Shown: positions 21,860 through 32,806, counted from the stretch's first letter. The stretch is 64,000 nucleotides of DNA from Lytechinus pictus (GCF_037042905.1 NC_087251.1:46820373-46884372), one strand, 5' to 3'. Program-made: numbers and translations. Notes: generated by a model from the sequence alone, not told the origin.

Positions 21860-22461
21860 TTAAAGGGATGGTCCGGGTTTAAAATATTTATATCTAAATA
21901 AATAGAGTAGATTCACAGCGAGCAAAATGCTGAAAATTTCATCAAAATTGGATAACAAATAACGAAGTTATTGAATATTTTGTGAAAACAGCTATATGCA
22001 CGTCGTCATGAATATTCATTAGGTGGGCTGATTTCATCACATCCCCACTTTCCCTTTTCTTATGTTATTACATGAAATAATGAATGTTTCATTTTTCATA
22101 CATGTGTAAATGATGTGTCTCCATTAAGATGAAATAAGTTGCGGCAATAAATAACTAATGCACTTAATCAGTTGTCAATCCAATTGTTTTAGTTCTTGGT
22201 AGAAAATTTTTGAATAAACCTAATTTCATATAATAAAATACAAAAGAACAAGTGGGGATATGACATCATCAGCCCACCTAATGAATATTCATAAAGACAT
22301 GCCTAGAACTGTTTCACAGGAATAATGCAAATCTTTAAAATTCAATAAATTTGTTATTTGTTATCCGATTTTGATCAGAATTTACTTTTCAGCATTTTGC
22401 TCTGTGAATTTTACTCTATTTATTGAGATATAAATATTTCCAGCCTGGACCATCCCTTTAA
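21860..22461. mobile_element. 600-bp foldback MITE with TTAA TSD (family A)
   Basis: The ends are TTAAAGGGATGGTCC (21860) and GGACCATCCCTTTAA (22461). The arms stay complementary for about 200 bp, including GCTGAAAATTTCATCAAAAT on the left and ATGAATATTCATTAGGTGGG with its inverse around 22280. TTAA is the probable target duplication. The CTGAAAATTTCATCAAAATTGG block also occurs in family B (41162-41765 and 63833 onward). Confidence 0.9.
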
Positions 22462-23259
22462 TTTATTCTCGGGCGAATTGTGTTTTGGAGTAGCGATGGA
22501 GTCGGAGGGCAAAATCGCTCACCTGTGAACGTGCGGGGTCGAATTAGTAGCCCACTTCTATTTATTCAATGATTTGGGATTGTATTGTTATCATTGCAGA
22601 CGGGGTCCCTGTATTGTCATTGCTTTTCATGTATAGTGCCGGTGTTCCTGCGCGACTCCGTGTGGTATATGCTTGATTTGGCGTGTAGTTGCACATTATA
22701 TTATAAACATATATCCACGAAGTATTTTGTACATACGTTCTTCGCAATATAGGACCGGATACTCTTCGAAAAACTATAGTTACTCCCCAAACACATATTC
22801 ACGATCTAATTCTTGTATGTCCTTCGCAAAATTTGTAGGACCAGATACTCTCCGAAAAACTAGTCGCGGGTAAAATACCGTATTTCTGTTTATGAGGAAG
22901 CGTATCTTGTCTATGGGAAAGTGCCTCTTAGCTTTTCAAACATAGTAAGTATAATGTATTATCATTCAACAATATTCTATATTCGTGTTTTCGTTTTTGT
23001 ATAGTAAAAGCGTAATTAATAATCACCGATGGATTTGATATAACAGGAATGTCATTGACTAAATACCATCTGTTTTCAAGTTCATCTCGAGATCTACAAA
23101 TATCATGACAGAGGGGCCATATGCATATATTCTTGTACATGGAACCAAGCTCGCTATAGAGTGGTAATGGTTTCTAATATATACTATTATAATAACCATA
23201 TACTGAAAGTTGTATTGTCTAACAGTAGGGTGTGTGGTGGGTGTGCATAGTTACTGGTA
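22462..23259. other. Non-coding stretch with an 86-bp direct duplication
   Basis: GGACCGGATACTCTTCGAAA (22752) recurs as GGACCAGATACTCTCCGAAA (22838), each preceded by a CTTCGCAA block. No gene. Confidence 0.45.
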
Positions 23260-23526
23260 CACTGCAAAAACTCCGGTGTTGATTAACCACCAGCCCGGAA
23301 TCTATATATTATGTTCACATCCAGAGAAGTAGTAAACAACGCCAGGTTGGTTTTGGTCTAACACCTAGATAAGTTCTTTTTATACAACACCAATTAGTAT
23401 ATATTATATTAAAACAGCATATCGGTTTGATTCCAAACTGGCGTTGTTTCAATACGTCTCTGGTGTGGACATAATTATATAGATTCCTGGCTGGTGGTAT
23501 AAATCAGCAGCGGAGTATTTGCAGTG
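23260..23526. mobile_element. Foldback MITE, family D copy 1
   Basis: It begins CACTGCAAAAACTCCGGTGT and ends in the complementary AGTATTTGCAGTG. Inner paired blocks are CCCGGAATCTATATA and ATATAGATTCCTGG. It aligns along its length with copy 2 at 31706-31932 but is more diverged and carries small insertions. Confidence 0.85.
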
Positions 23527-24423
23527 TATACACGCAGCACCCACAATTCAATAAACCGAGATTAGTATGCATAAGAAGTTTTACGAAGTCAGAAAGTACA
23601 TTAGAGTTGATCTGTACTTTATACATGTATATTCTACATTAAAAGGCGTATAATGATGTCCCATTGTGCTTCGTTTTCACTGATCTAGCGAGAAAAAAGT
23701 GATTACTTGTACAAAACAGTGCAGCCCTGTATTTCATACCACAATTTTCATATCGAACTTCTCCATTTTAACTGTCGCCATCGACGCCAAACTCGCAATG
23801 GCCCACAAAATGCTCCTTGCCTTAAAAGGTGTTCACAATCTCTATTTTCAAAGTGGTACATAAAATAAAACGATCGAGCTACTGTCTAATTCTGTCATGT
23901 ATTGGATAGTAGCACTTCCCTGCATGCCATCGCGAGTATTCGACAAATCCCTAACTTTTCACCCCAGTCACTCGATCTTAATTGCCCCTCCATGTCTTTT
24001 ATGGTCTTCAAATGGGACGGTCATCAGATCAAATTCATTTTGTCTTTCGGCAGACTTGCATGTCAACAAAATAAGGGTCATACCTACTCCCCGTTGTTTT
24101 AAATCAATCAGATATCCAATGAGAACACGTTCTATCACAATTAATTAAAAGAGTGCTATTATCATTATTATGATTATAGATGATATATTTCTCCCCTCGT
24201 TCAAAAGCATTAATGACATCATTGTGTATGTTGAGAGGGCAGAGGGTCATTCGTACAGGTAAAAGCCCTCAAAACAAATACGTAAGACTATAATTACACA
24301 GTTCAAATTTGACTTAAAAACCGAGAAACCTTTGCCCCCTGCCTTAGTTTTTATCTTAAGAGTCCACAAATATGACCACCGCGAGTGGAGTTTTCAATGT
24401 GTGGTTTAGATGGCTGCAGGTGT
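23527..24423. other. Non-coding stretch, no gene recognised
   Basis: Overlapping plus-strand frames at 23897-24148 show no domain. Nothing else is supported. Confidence 0.35.
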
Positions 24424-24680
24424 GTAGTGGCGTACAGATGGGATGCTTGCACCCCCACAGAGAGAGAGAAAGAGAGAAAATGAAAGAAATTGAAAAGCGA
24501 GAGGGGTGAAATATGACTTATTTTTGATATTGTGTCAAAATCTATCGAAAATTGTGATTTTTGTAATAAAATATCGAAATTTTTGCTCACTCGCTTCGCT
24601 CTCTTGCAAATTTTTATAAAAAATTACGCAATACGCCATACCTAGCCCCCCTCAAACTTTCTGGCTCACAACGCCGCTGT
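24424..24680. mobile_element. Short poly-G/C-class element remnant
   Basis: The left end GTAGTGGCGTACAGATGGGA and the right end read on the minus strand (CAGCGGCGTTGTGAGCC, then GAGGGGGGCTAGGTATGGCG) match the class termini. Inside is GCTCACTCGCTTCGCTCTCT, a decayed copy of the satellite core on the minus strand. Confidence 0.5.
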
Positions 24681-25365
24681 CTATATGGCAGAGCCACCAA
24701 CATGAACAAGAACATTTCAGCATTTTAAAACCTGAAAATCAGTAAATAAGTGCGGAGTTCAGTATTAAAAAAATACCAAAGGACCGCACCTAAAACTGAA
24801 ACTTTAAAAATCAGTATTTTGCATGAAACCATTCATCATTCGTCTCACTTTTCAGTATACCAAAATACTGAAATTCTAGTACAAGTTGGCAGCTCTGAAA
24901 ATGTATATTATCCAGTTATCAATTACATTTTAACATTTCATTTATTTTTTTTCTTAACAGACTGATCGAAATACTTCATGAAACCCTCGATGACTGCGTT
25001 GGGAAAGATTTTCATACTTTGGACACCAAGCGCCTAATCATGCTAATATTGCAAAAATAGAAATTCAGTCACTTGCATAAGTTAAGACTCCTTAATCAAA
25101 CACGATTGCAATGCTACTGGGGCGTGAGTATTACTCAATATTTACAATAGCTATCAAGGGACGCGAGATGTCGGGAGAGATCCCGATTGCTTTTAAACTT
25201 TGAGAACTCGTAGAAGATTAAAGATGACCTTTATATCGACACACTTCACGTGCAAGAACAGCCCTTGAGATCCATGAAATAGTAAATGAGACCTTTATAC
25301 CGACTGAAATACATATCAACTCCATACTTATTAACTTGTTAATATCTCGATATAATTTTATCAAC
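24681..25365. other. Upstream flank of the plus-strand gene at 25366
   Basis: No repeats or genes recognised. It should contain the promoter and 5' UTR, but no core promoter motif could be assigned. Confidence 0.35.
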
Positions 25366-26064
25366 ATGGGTACAAAGGTGAAGGGAAAGAGAGGACCAAA
25401 CGAGACAGAAGACGAGACGTTGAAGAAACAAAAGAAGAAGAAAAGAATCTGGTCGTTTCGACTGATCCGCAAACGCAAGAGACTGTCCCAGTCGCAGGAG
25501 TTTCTTCACGATACCCAAGCTCAGAACTTCAGGATCGAACTCGAGATCGATGAGCAGGTGGAGAACGAAAGCGACGTCGAAATGGTGGTTGAGGACGACA
25601 TCGAGCATCATGGCCCGCCCACGGAAGACGACATCGTTAGGGATACTAGATCCGACGGTGACCACGACGTGGTTGACGGGATGGACGAGCCGACTGCTAA
25701 ACGCAGAGGAGCAGACGAAAAGAAACGACTGTTCAAGATTTGGGGAATTTCATTCAGTATAAAAAAGCGCAGGAAGAAAACAGAGTATTCCAAGTTTTCC
25801 GAATCGACGGACAATATTCTGGGTGATCCACATCAAACCGAACTAAAGGCAGATGAAGATGTTCATGATAGAGAAAATAGAAAAAAGACTAAAAAGACGA
25901 ACTCAAAGAGGTATGTCCGCTTCGAGACGGACAATGATGACGACAAAGAGAACATGGCGATGTCGATAGATGACGCGGAGGACAATGAAATCAACAACCA
26001 GCCACATTCGTCGTCGATGACGCCGAAGAAGAAAAAGAAGTCGACTAAAAAGAGGATAGCCAAG
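25366..26064 (+). CDS. Exon 1 of an acidic/lysine-rich nuclear-type protein
   Basis: The start is the first ATG in frame, with a strong context (AACATGG, A at -3 and G at +4). The exon codes 233 residues and ends at a consensus donor, AAG|GTAAGA, at 26064/26065 (phase 0). The sequence alternates basic clusters (KKQKKKKR near 25, RLIRKRKR near 40, KKRRKK near 135, TPKKKKKSTKKR at the end) with acidic stretches (ESDVEMVVEDDIE, TDNDDDKEN). It has many candidate nuclear localisation signals and no recognised fold. It is likely nuclear and largely disordered. Base composition is GC-richer and more even than the flanks. The function is unknown. Reading through the donor hits a stop after four codons, which supports splicing to exon 2. 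Confidence 0.75.
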
Positions 26065-27159
26065 GTAAGAAAGGAGTGAGGGGATGTTCGCTCTTACTTA
26101 AAGTTAGTTTTATATTGACAGCAAAAACAAAAACGCATATGTTTGGAGAAAATCCACTAGAAATCATTTTTTAACACTAAGTTTTATTGATTAAAAAATT
26201 ATTATGTGTCAGGTGATGTAAATTGCCATGTCAAGTGCCATTTTCTCAGAAAATTTGAAATTATTTTGTACATTCAGGGCAATTATTTCAAACACTTCTC
26301 ATCTTTGAAAATGAACGACGATGAACCAATCTATGAAATTGATATCGCATGACATTTCTGCTATTAGGTGACGTCGCAAAATTAAAATGTTAAAACTCTG
26401 TTATTCTTCGATAAACTTCCGTAAAATCTTCATTGATACAATTTTTTAATTTTTTATATTTTTATTAAAACCAATTTCATTCATTGTGCAAGGAAATAAC
26501 GTTTTCTCAGGGCGCTGAGCGTTGGAGAAGGTATACGGTTTTTTTTAATATACGAGTCATACAAGCAAGCGAAACGAGCAAAACCTCGGCAAATCGATGA
26601 TTGTTGTAATAAAGTTGATACGTAAAAGTTGAGTCGGACAGATAACAGGGGAAATTAAATGAAAATTCTGATGTTGAAAATACAATATAATGATTGAAAA
26701 ATCCTTTCTTTTTTTCATAGGTACTCCTTTCCCTTTCTCCCTTTAGACCTATTAATTTAATTTGATCGATTATTTTTTTTCATTCTTAATTTGTTTATTA
26801 ATTTCATTTCATTGTCTTATTCAAATTTCTTTGAGGAAGTATCGCCCAAGCTACTTGCACGAGAGCAGCTATCATTGAAATAAATAAATACACACTCTAT
26901 CAAGTAAAAGACAATTCTTCAAATGAATAAGATTATTGGGTAATAACTCAATTTGTTAACTAAATCTTTTTCAAACGCACTCTTTAATGAGATACATGAA
27001 TTGGAATTGGACCATTATTTCCTTCCTAAATATATCAAAGGTCAAGTCTTCCGTCCTTGTTCATAATATCCTGGGTTTTTTTTTGTTGAGAATATAGAAA
27101 TATTACAGATATATAACATCTATCATGGCTTTTCTCCAATTAGGCCATAGTAGTCTGAT

Positions 27160-29550
27160 GGTGTGCCGAATTTGCATTTATTTCTATGAATTTTTATTTA
27201 TAAAGTCAAAAAGGGGCCTAAGCTTTCGATCCTAGCAGAATCTTCGTCGGAGGCAAAATGACAAACATATAAAGTGGAACAACCATAATATAGACCACAA
27301 ACAAGCTACAGCAACACTAGAAACAAGGAGACAAAAAGGGCATTAGTGAGTAGAGAAGACCAATCAGGTTAGTGAAGGGGATGAAAGAAAAGGAGTAGGC
27401 AGACACAAAGGGAAGTTAGTGTAAGTAAGGCCAAGAGGGATTAAGATAATGAGGCAGGCAACATCAAACAGGATCTGGAACAAAACAGTGATAGAGGGAT
27501 GAATAACTAGAGAATTAGTGAGAGGTGGGTCAAACAGGTTACAAAGAAAGGCTTAATAAACTGGTGCATAAGAGTGGGGGGAAAAAAGAAGAAAAAGAAT
27601 GGGGAACAACTGATAATGTGCAAAAGACATATAAGTATATATGATAAAGCATTAAACAAACTAAGAGAAGAAGGTAAGTGTAAATATGTATCTATAAGTG
27701 ATATGTATATAAATATATCCAAAAAAGAAATGTATATGAAAAAATATATAAATATATACACATATGGTGTAACTGATATGGTAATCCGCTAGGTGTGACG
27801 GGAAAAAACATAAGACTATATAGTAGGAAAGAAAAAAAATCTGTATATGTGAAAAAGAGGAAGCAAATTGCCTAAAAAGGTAAAATCAAATATAGAAGAG
27901 AGGGGGTGTATTATGAAGAAACCATAGTATACATGTAAATAAGCAAATGTGGTAAATCTAAAAGAGGTGAGTGGAGAAAAAACAAATATATATATATATA
28001 TATAATAATTATTATATCGCCTGAATAAGGAAGGAAAAATTGGAGCTGAGCTTGTATGAGATATGGGAGGAAAGTAGAGTAAGAAACTATAATGTAACTA
28101 TTCAAAAGAGCTGAGGGGAAAAATTATATGTATATATAAATTGAAAGTGGATAGGAAAGAAAAATCAGTCGTTCCCCTCTTGGATGTTCAGGCCATGAGG
28201 TTGGGTGGTGCGAAGTCGTCTCATCCAGAGCTTCTCCCTGCTAGTACGGACTGAGTCAGGACGGGTACCTAAAGATTCGATGCCCTGTAGCATCATGTCA
28301 GTGATGGAGTGGTTGGGGAGGTTAAAATGGCGGCCAACTGGAGTGTCCAGCTTTGCTGTGTTGACGGTGGATCTGTGCCCGTAGAATCGTTTCTTGAGTG
28401 TGGTCTTGGTTTCCCCTATGTATTGTACCCTACAAACTCTGCAAGTGATGAGATATACAACATTAGTGGTAGTGCATGTGATGTTGCCCTTGATTTGGTG
28501 AGACAGGCTGGTAGAGTTGCTGGTGAAAGTATCGCCCTCGTGAAGGTGTATTTCACATATGATGCACCTGTTGCTGGTGCATTTGAAGGTGCCATGCTGT
28601 ATGGGAGAAGAATGGTTAGTGAGGGAGGGCACTTCAGCACGAACAATGAGGTCCCTGAGATTCGGTGGGCGTCGGTGTGCTAGAAGGGGAGTATCGGGAA
28701 CGGCCTCTTGGAGACGATCAGAAGTGTGTAAAATGTGGTGGTTATCAAACAGGATTTTGCGGAGAGGGGGTAGATTGGGATGGAAGGTGGTCACAAGCGG
28801 TATTCTGTCGGTGGTCTCCTTGTCACTTTTTGGTTTGAGAACTTCAGATCTGGGGAGAGAACGAACTTTGTTAATTGCCAGTTGGACTGCCCTGGCCCCG
28901 TGGCCCCTAGCACAGAGATGTTTCTGCAGATTCCTGGCATGGAAGGGAAAATCAGGGTCCTCGGAGCAGATACGGCGAAGTCTGAGGGCTTGACTGTAAG
29001 CGATGCCGGTTTTGCAGTGACGGGGGTGGCAGCTGGATGAGTGGAGGTACTGGTGGGTATCTGTGGGTTTAGAGTATAGGGTAGTGGTGATACCATTAGA
29101 CTTTTTCTGGACTGTAACATCAAGGAAGTGGGTTTCCTGTTGGAAGAAATCAGAAGTGAATTGGATGGTCCTGTGGAAGGAATTGATGTGGTCAATGAAT
29201 GTATGGAGGCTGTCTTCATCCCTGGTCCAGATGAAGAAAATGTCGTCTATGTAACGCCACCAAATCCATGGGCGACAGGGGGCTGAATCTAACATCTGCT
29301 GTTCCAGCTTCGTCATGAAGAGACAGGCGAATGAAGGAGCCATCCAGGTGCCCATTGCTGTACCGAATATCTGTAGGTAGTGCTTGCCCATGAATGTGAA
29401 GTTGTTTTTTGTTAGTACATGAGACATCAGAGATTTGATATCGGATATGGGGGGACTGGAATGGCCACTGGCGGCCAAGGCTTCACATGATGCTTGGATA
29501 CCTTCGTCGTGGGGAATGCTGGTGTACAGTGAAGAAACAATCCATTGCCT
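27160..29550 (-). mobile_element. Penelope-like retroelement, 5'-truncated
   Basis: The minus-strand element consists of a partial reverse transcriptase/GIY-YIG frame (28165 to about 29550), a purine/pyrimidine-biased 3' region (27260-28165) and a terminal hammerhead-like motif (27217-27254). The 5' edge is abrupt: coding similarity begins at VSSLYTSIPHDEG (about 29545) and upstream sequence is unrelated. The 3' edge lies between about 27130 and 27200. No second terminal repeat copy was found. It is opposite in orientation to the host gene whose intron it occupies. Confidence 0.8.
27217..27254 (-). ncRNA. Hammerhead-ribozyme-like motif of the Penelope-like element
   Basis: On the minus strand the order is GCCT, CCGACGA, an extra A, GATTC, loop TGCTA, GGATC, GAAA, GCTT, AGGC. 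GATTC/GGATC pair as stem II (with one G-U), GCCT/AGGC pair perfectly as stem I, and the core halves CCGACGA and GAAA lie where a hammerhead has CUGANGA and GAAA, with a minimal stem III. Penelope-like elements are known to carry such ribozymes in their terminal repeats. Here the core U (position 4) is C, which should strongly reduce or abolish cleavage. Fold assignment is by hand. Confidence 0.55.
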
Positions 29551-29598
29551 GTATGCAGTTCTTATTGTTCCAATCACAGCAAAATACACTTTCGACAA
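28165..29598 (-). pseudogene. Penelope-like reverse transcriptase with GIY-YIG endonuclease, truncated
   Basis: The 477-codon frame has real similarity from about residue 20 onward. It has VSSLYTSIPHDEG (RT motif A region, 21-33), GTAMGTWMAPSFACLFM (motif B, 79-95) and the intact catalytic RYIDD (115-119). A linker with CTSNRCIIC (340-348) leads to a GIY-YIG endonuclease: VVYLI (380-384), VQYIGET (391-397), then R404 and E455 as likely catalytic residues. The first RT aspartate, normally just before VSSLYT, is replaced by flanking sequence (WI), so truncation fell exactly there. The first roughly 20 codons are not part of the element. No internal stop or frameshift is seen, so insertion is fairly recent. 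It cannot be an active RT on its own. Confidence 0.9.
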
Positions 29599-30015
29599 TG
29601 TTATTACCCTTATGTATAGAAAATAATCAAAATATCATTTGGTATCATGTCGCAACGACCTTCGTAGTTAACACCCGCGACGTGTTCAAACAGTTTTGTT
29701 ATAATTGGGTGTGGTATGAACTTTGTTACACCTTGGTATACACGATATCTCGATGCTTTTTTTTTTTGGGGGGGGGGGGAGTGCTCCCTTGCATTGCTAG
29801 GACACATGAATAACCTAAAGCTGCAATTATTACATTGCATGTTCGGTGTTAAACGAAAGATTGCGTTATCGTATTTACATATCTACTCATTAATGACATG
29901 AGTGTCATTATAATTTGTTATCATTTGTCATGTTTATTCATTGCCCTGGGAAGCGGGGGTTGCTGCGTGTATTATTTTCCATAGGCAGCACCCCCTGAAA
30001 ATCTTGGTATGGTAT

Positions 30016-30200
30016 CCCGGGCCGTTTCATAAAGCTGTTCTTAAGTTAAGAGCGACTTTAAGAACGACTGGTGGTCCTTTCTTGTGGTAAATGGTATACA
30101 CAAAAACGTTAATTGGCGAGGGTTTTGCGCGTAAGAAATGATCACGAGTCGTTCTTAAAGTCGCTCTTAACTTACGAACAGCTTTATGAAACACCCACCC
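30016..30200. mobile_element. Foldback MITE with GGTAT flanks
   Basis: The arms CCGTTTCATAAAGCTGTTCT and its complement (ending CAGCTTTATGAAAC) extend through TTAAGTTAAGAGCGACTTTA and AGTCGTTCTTAAAGTCGCTC. About 185 bp. GGTAT lies directly outside both ends (30011-30015 and 30201-30205), a possible 5-bp target duplication. Confidence 0.8.
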
Positions 30201-30846
30201 GGTATATAGTAAAATTTAAACCAAAATCACCTTCATTTTTTATTGAAAAAACAAATTTTTTGGCTTGTCAAATTCCTCCTGACAAAAATGACCTTTATTT
30301 CATAGTGAAAACTTTTTTTTTTGCTTGTCAAATTTAAGACAGCTACCCCTATTTAAAAGAAATCGTTCCCAGGGCCTGTGTTTATTATCATAAAATGATG
30401 ATTAAATTATGTGATCAATTTCGAGGTTGAATATACGCTCATGCTCAAGGTTTCCCATAATGTTCACACAATGTTGTTCCCCTCTCAACATTGAATCGAA
30501 TAACCAAAAGAGATGGATAACTAAAACAGAAGACTTCGGACCATCTAGGACGGTATTACCACTTAGAATAAATCAATGTCCCTTGTAATATTTGGAAACA
30601 TCATTTTGTCAGATTTTCCAAATTTTATAACATTTATATTCGCCACCATATATATGCAAGTGAAAAATTACGACATGAATATGGCTTTGTTATTAAAAGT
30701 TTCAAACTCACGTAGAATGGGGAGAATTTCAGTGATTTGGAATATATTCTAATGTTACTATCAGATGATTGCACAAGAGATATTCACCCATGAAAAGTTT
30801 CATCTAGGCTATCATGTTTTGTAGCATATTGTACGACAATTTGACC

Positions 30847-31330
30847 ACACTGGAAGAAAACAGTGTCAGAAATTGCTCACAGTGTGCTCATAGCATGTCC
30901 AGTGTGTTCACAGTGTATTTATAGTGTGCACACATTGTGTTCACAGTGTGTGCACAAGGTGCTCACAGTGTGTTTACAGTGTATTCATAGTGTGCTCACA
31001 TTGTGTTAACATTGTGCTCAAAGTGTGTGTACACTGTGCTCATAGTATGTTCGCAGTGTATATTCATAGTGTGCTCATATTGTGTTCACATTGAGCTCAA
31101 ATTGTGTTCAAAGTGTGTGCACAAGGTGCTTACAGTGTGTTCAGTGTATTCATAGTGTGCTCACATTGTGTTCACAGTGTGTGCACAATGTGCTCATAGT
31201 GTGTTCGCAGTGTATATAACATAGTGTACTCACATTGTGTTCACAGTGTGTGCACAATTCGATCACAGTGTGTGCAGTGTGTTCACAGTGTGTCCACACT
31301 GTTAAAGTGCTCATTAAACAGTGTGGAGAT
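30847..31330 (+). repeat. Degenerate CACAGTGTGCT satellite
   Basis: About 480 bp of 10-11-bp units of the type GTGTGCTCACA / GTGTATTCATA. A higher-order duplication is visible: ACAAGGTGCTCACAGTGTGT near 30953 recurs as ACAAGGTGCTTACAGTGTGT near 31121 with similar following units (period about 168). It sits immediately before two CACTG-ended MITEs. Confidence 0.85.
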
Positions 31331-31384
31331 CATTTCACACTATGGACACGTCTACAGTGTGTATGTGTGTTTTGTGTTCACATA

Positions 31385-31562
31385 CACTGTAAAAATGCAG
31401 AAAAATTTTGTAATCACGTTGTTTAAGTCCGTCACTCTAAGGACTATGGTTTAAACGTATAAACAATTGTTTAAACTTTCTAAACAACTAAACAATTAAA
31501 TAGTTGTTAGAGTGACGGGCTTAAACATCGTGTTTGAAATTTTAAACAGCGTTTTTACAGTG
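31385..31562. mobile_element. Foldback MITE, family C-like, with CACTGTAAAAA ends
   Basis: The left end CACTGTAAAAATGCAG and the right end GCGTTTTTACAGTG are inverted. Inner blocks GTCCGTCACTCTAAGGAC and TGTTAGAGTGACGGGC also pair, and the centre is GTTTAAAC-rich as in family C. Confidence 0.8.
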
Positions 31563-31705
31563 AAGTGGACTAGCTCTGTGAATATGAGATTAATACTGTC
31601 AAGTTTGAACATTTCACAGTACATGAAGGTGATTTTACAGTGTGTTCCACACTGTGAACACACTGTAGGCACCGTATTTTTTAATCCCAGCATGATATGA
31701 AACTG

Positions 31706-31932
31706 CACTGCAAAAACTCCGGTGTTGATTTAACACCAGCCCGGAATCTATATATGTCTCACCAGTTTCGTTTTGGTCTAACACCAGAAAGGTGTTTATA
31801 CAACACCAATTAGTATTAAAACAGCATCGATTTGATTCCAAACTGGTGTTGTTTTTCAAAACTTTTCTGGTGTGGACATAATTTATATAGATTCCGGGCT
31901 GATGTTGAATCAACACCGGAGTTTTTGCAGTG
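31706..31932. mobile_element. Foldback MITE, family D copy 2
   Basis: It begins CACTGCAAAAACTCCGGTGT and ends ACACCGGAGTTTTTGCAGTG, a perfect 20-bp inverted end, with paired inner blocks CAGCCCGGAATCTATATA and TATATAGATTCCGGGCTG. It is the better preserved of the two family D copies. It stops 64 bp before exon 2 of the host gene. Confidence 0.9.
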
Positions 31933-31996
31933 TGGGAACAGTTTTCTTCTCCATGACTGTAACTGTATGATTATCTCTTCTTTTTTTTATACACAG

Positions 31997-32197
31997 GCTA
32001 GTAGGAAAACAGGTCGTGTTTTCCGAGATGGAATGATCCAAGTAGGTCACAACCTCCAGTATCTGTCACCGATGCCTACACCCCATGTCTTTGCGGATCC
32101 TAGTAAGAAGAAAGCCAGCTACACAGACACGCCCAAGAAAAGAAACTACAAGTACACTGCCAAGGCCCCGCCCACCAATCCGTACGGATTTCTGTAA
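31997..32197 (+). CDS. Exon 2 (terminal) of the acidic/lysine-rich protein
   Basis: A polypyrimidine tract (TCTTCTTTTTTTTA) and ACACAG precede the exon, and the frame continues in phase 0 from exon 1. It codes 66 residues and a TAA stop (32195-32197), making a 299-residue protein overall. The sequence has Gly/Arg, VGHNLQYLSPMP and VFADPSKKK segments and ends in a Lys/Tyr-rich tail, KAPPTNPYGFL. No family is recognised. The last codons and the following bases form the first unit of the minisatellite below. Additional internal exons inside the 5.9-kb intron cannot be excluded. Confidence 0.75.
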   Translation, partial: ASRKTGRVFRDGMIQVGHNLQYLSPMPTPHVFADPSKKKASYTDTPKKRNYKYTAKAPPTNPYGFL

Positions 32198-32800
32198 AGT
32201 TTAATTAGGACACAGCCCCCCCCCCCCCCCACTCCCCAAGGTTTAGGATTCAGGGCTTCGCCCACCAACCCTTAGGAATTCTTTTGATATTTGAGACACA
32301 GTACCTCGCCCACCAACCTGCATGGAAGAATTCGTTTAATATTCAGAACACAAGGCCCCACCCACGAACCCGTATGAACTAATTTAAGGTTAAGGACACA
32401 GGGCCCCGCCTACCAACCTGCAACTACCTACATGGATTAATATTCAGGACACAAGGCCCCACCCACGAACCCGTATGGATTCATTTAAGGTTAAGGACAC
32501 AGGGCCCCGCCTACCAACCTGCAACTACCTACATGGATTAATATTCAGGACACAAGGCTCCACCCACGAACCCGTATGGATTCATTGAAGGTTTAGGACA
32601 CAGGGCCCCGCCTACCAACCCGTATCATTCTTTAAGGGTTAAGGCACAATGCCCCGCCCACCAACTCTTATACATACTGTTGTTAAAGGTTTAGGATTCA
32701 GGACCCCGCCCACTAATTCGTATGATTGATCAGGCATTGGAGAATTAGGACACACGACCCACCCACCAACCCATATGGATTCGTTCATGTTTTAGGACAT
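32150..32800 (+). repeat. Minisatellite spanning the stop codon and 3' UTR
   Basis: About 12 units of 46-55 bp share GCCCCGCCCACCAACCCGTA, then GGATT, a T/A-rich part and AGGACACA. Unit 1 is the coding sequence for KAPPTNPYGFL plus the stop and following bases. Units in the middle alternate two subtypes, giving a near-exact 101-bp higher-order duplication at about 32401-32600. A poly-C run at about 32216-32230 separates the first unit from the rest. Confidence 0.9.
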
Positions 32801-32806
32801 TAAGAC

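Larger units (their letters stand above)
26065..31996 (+). other. Intron of the gene at 25366-32197, filled with mobile elements
   Basis: A 5.9-kb GT-AG intron. It contains a probable diverged relative of the family G MITE (about 26140-26500), a Penelope-like element (about 27160-29550, opposite strand), a 185-bp foldback element (30016-30200), a CACAGTG-type degenerate satellite (30847-31330) and two CACTG-ended MITEs (31385-31562 and 31706-31932). At 30225-30350 there are two direct copies of a TTTTTTGGCTTGTCAAAT unit, also found inside poly-G/C elements. Other stretches (26500-27160, 29551-30015, 30350-30846) show nothing. Confidence 0.65.

Noticed and set aside
28309-29254. Several plus-strand frames up to 144 codons
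   Set aside because: They are antisense to the Penelope-like RT/endonuclease frame and have no domain of their own.
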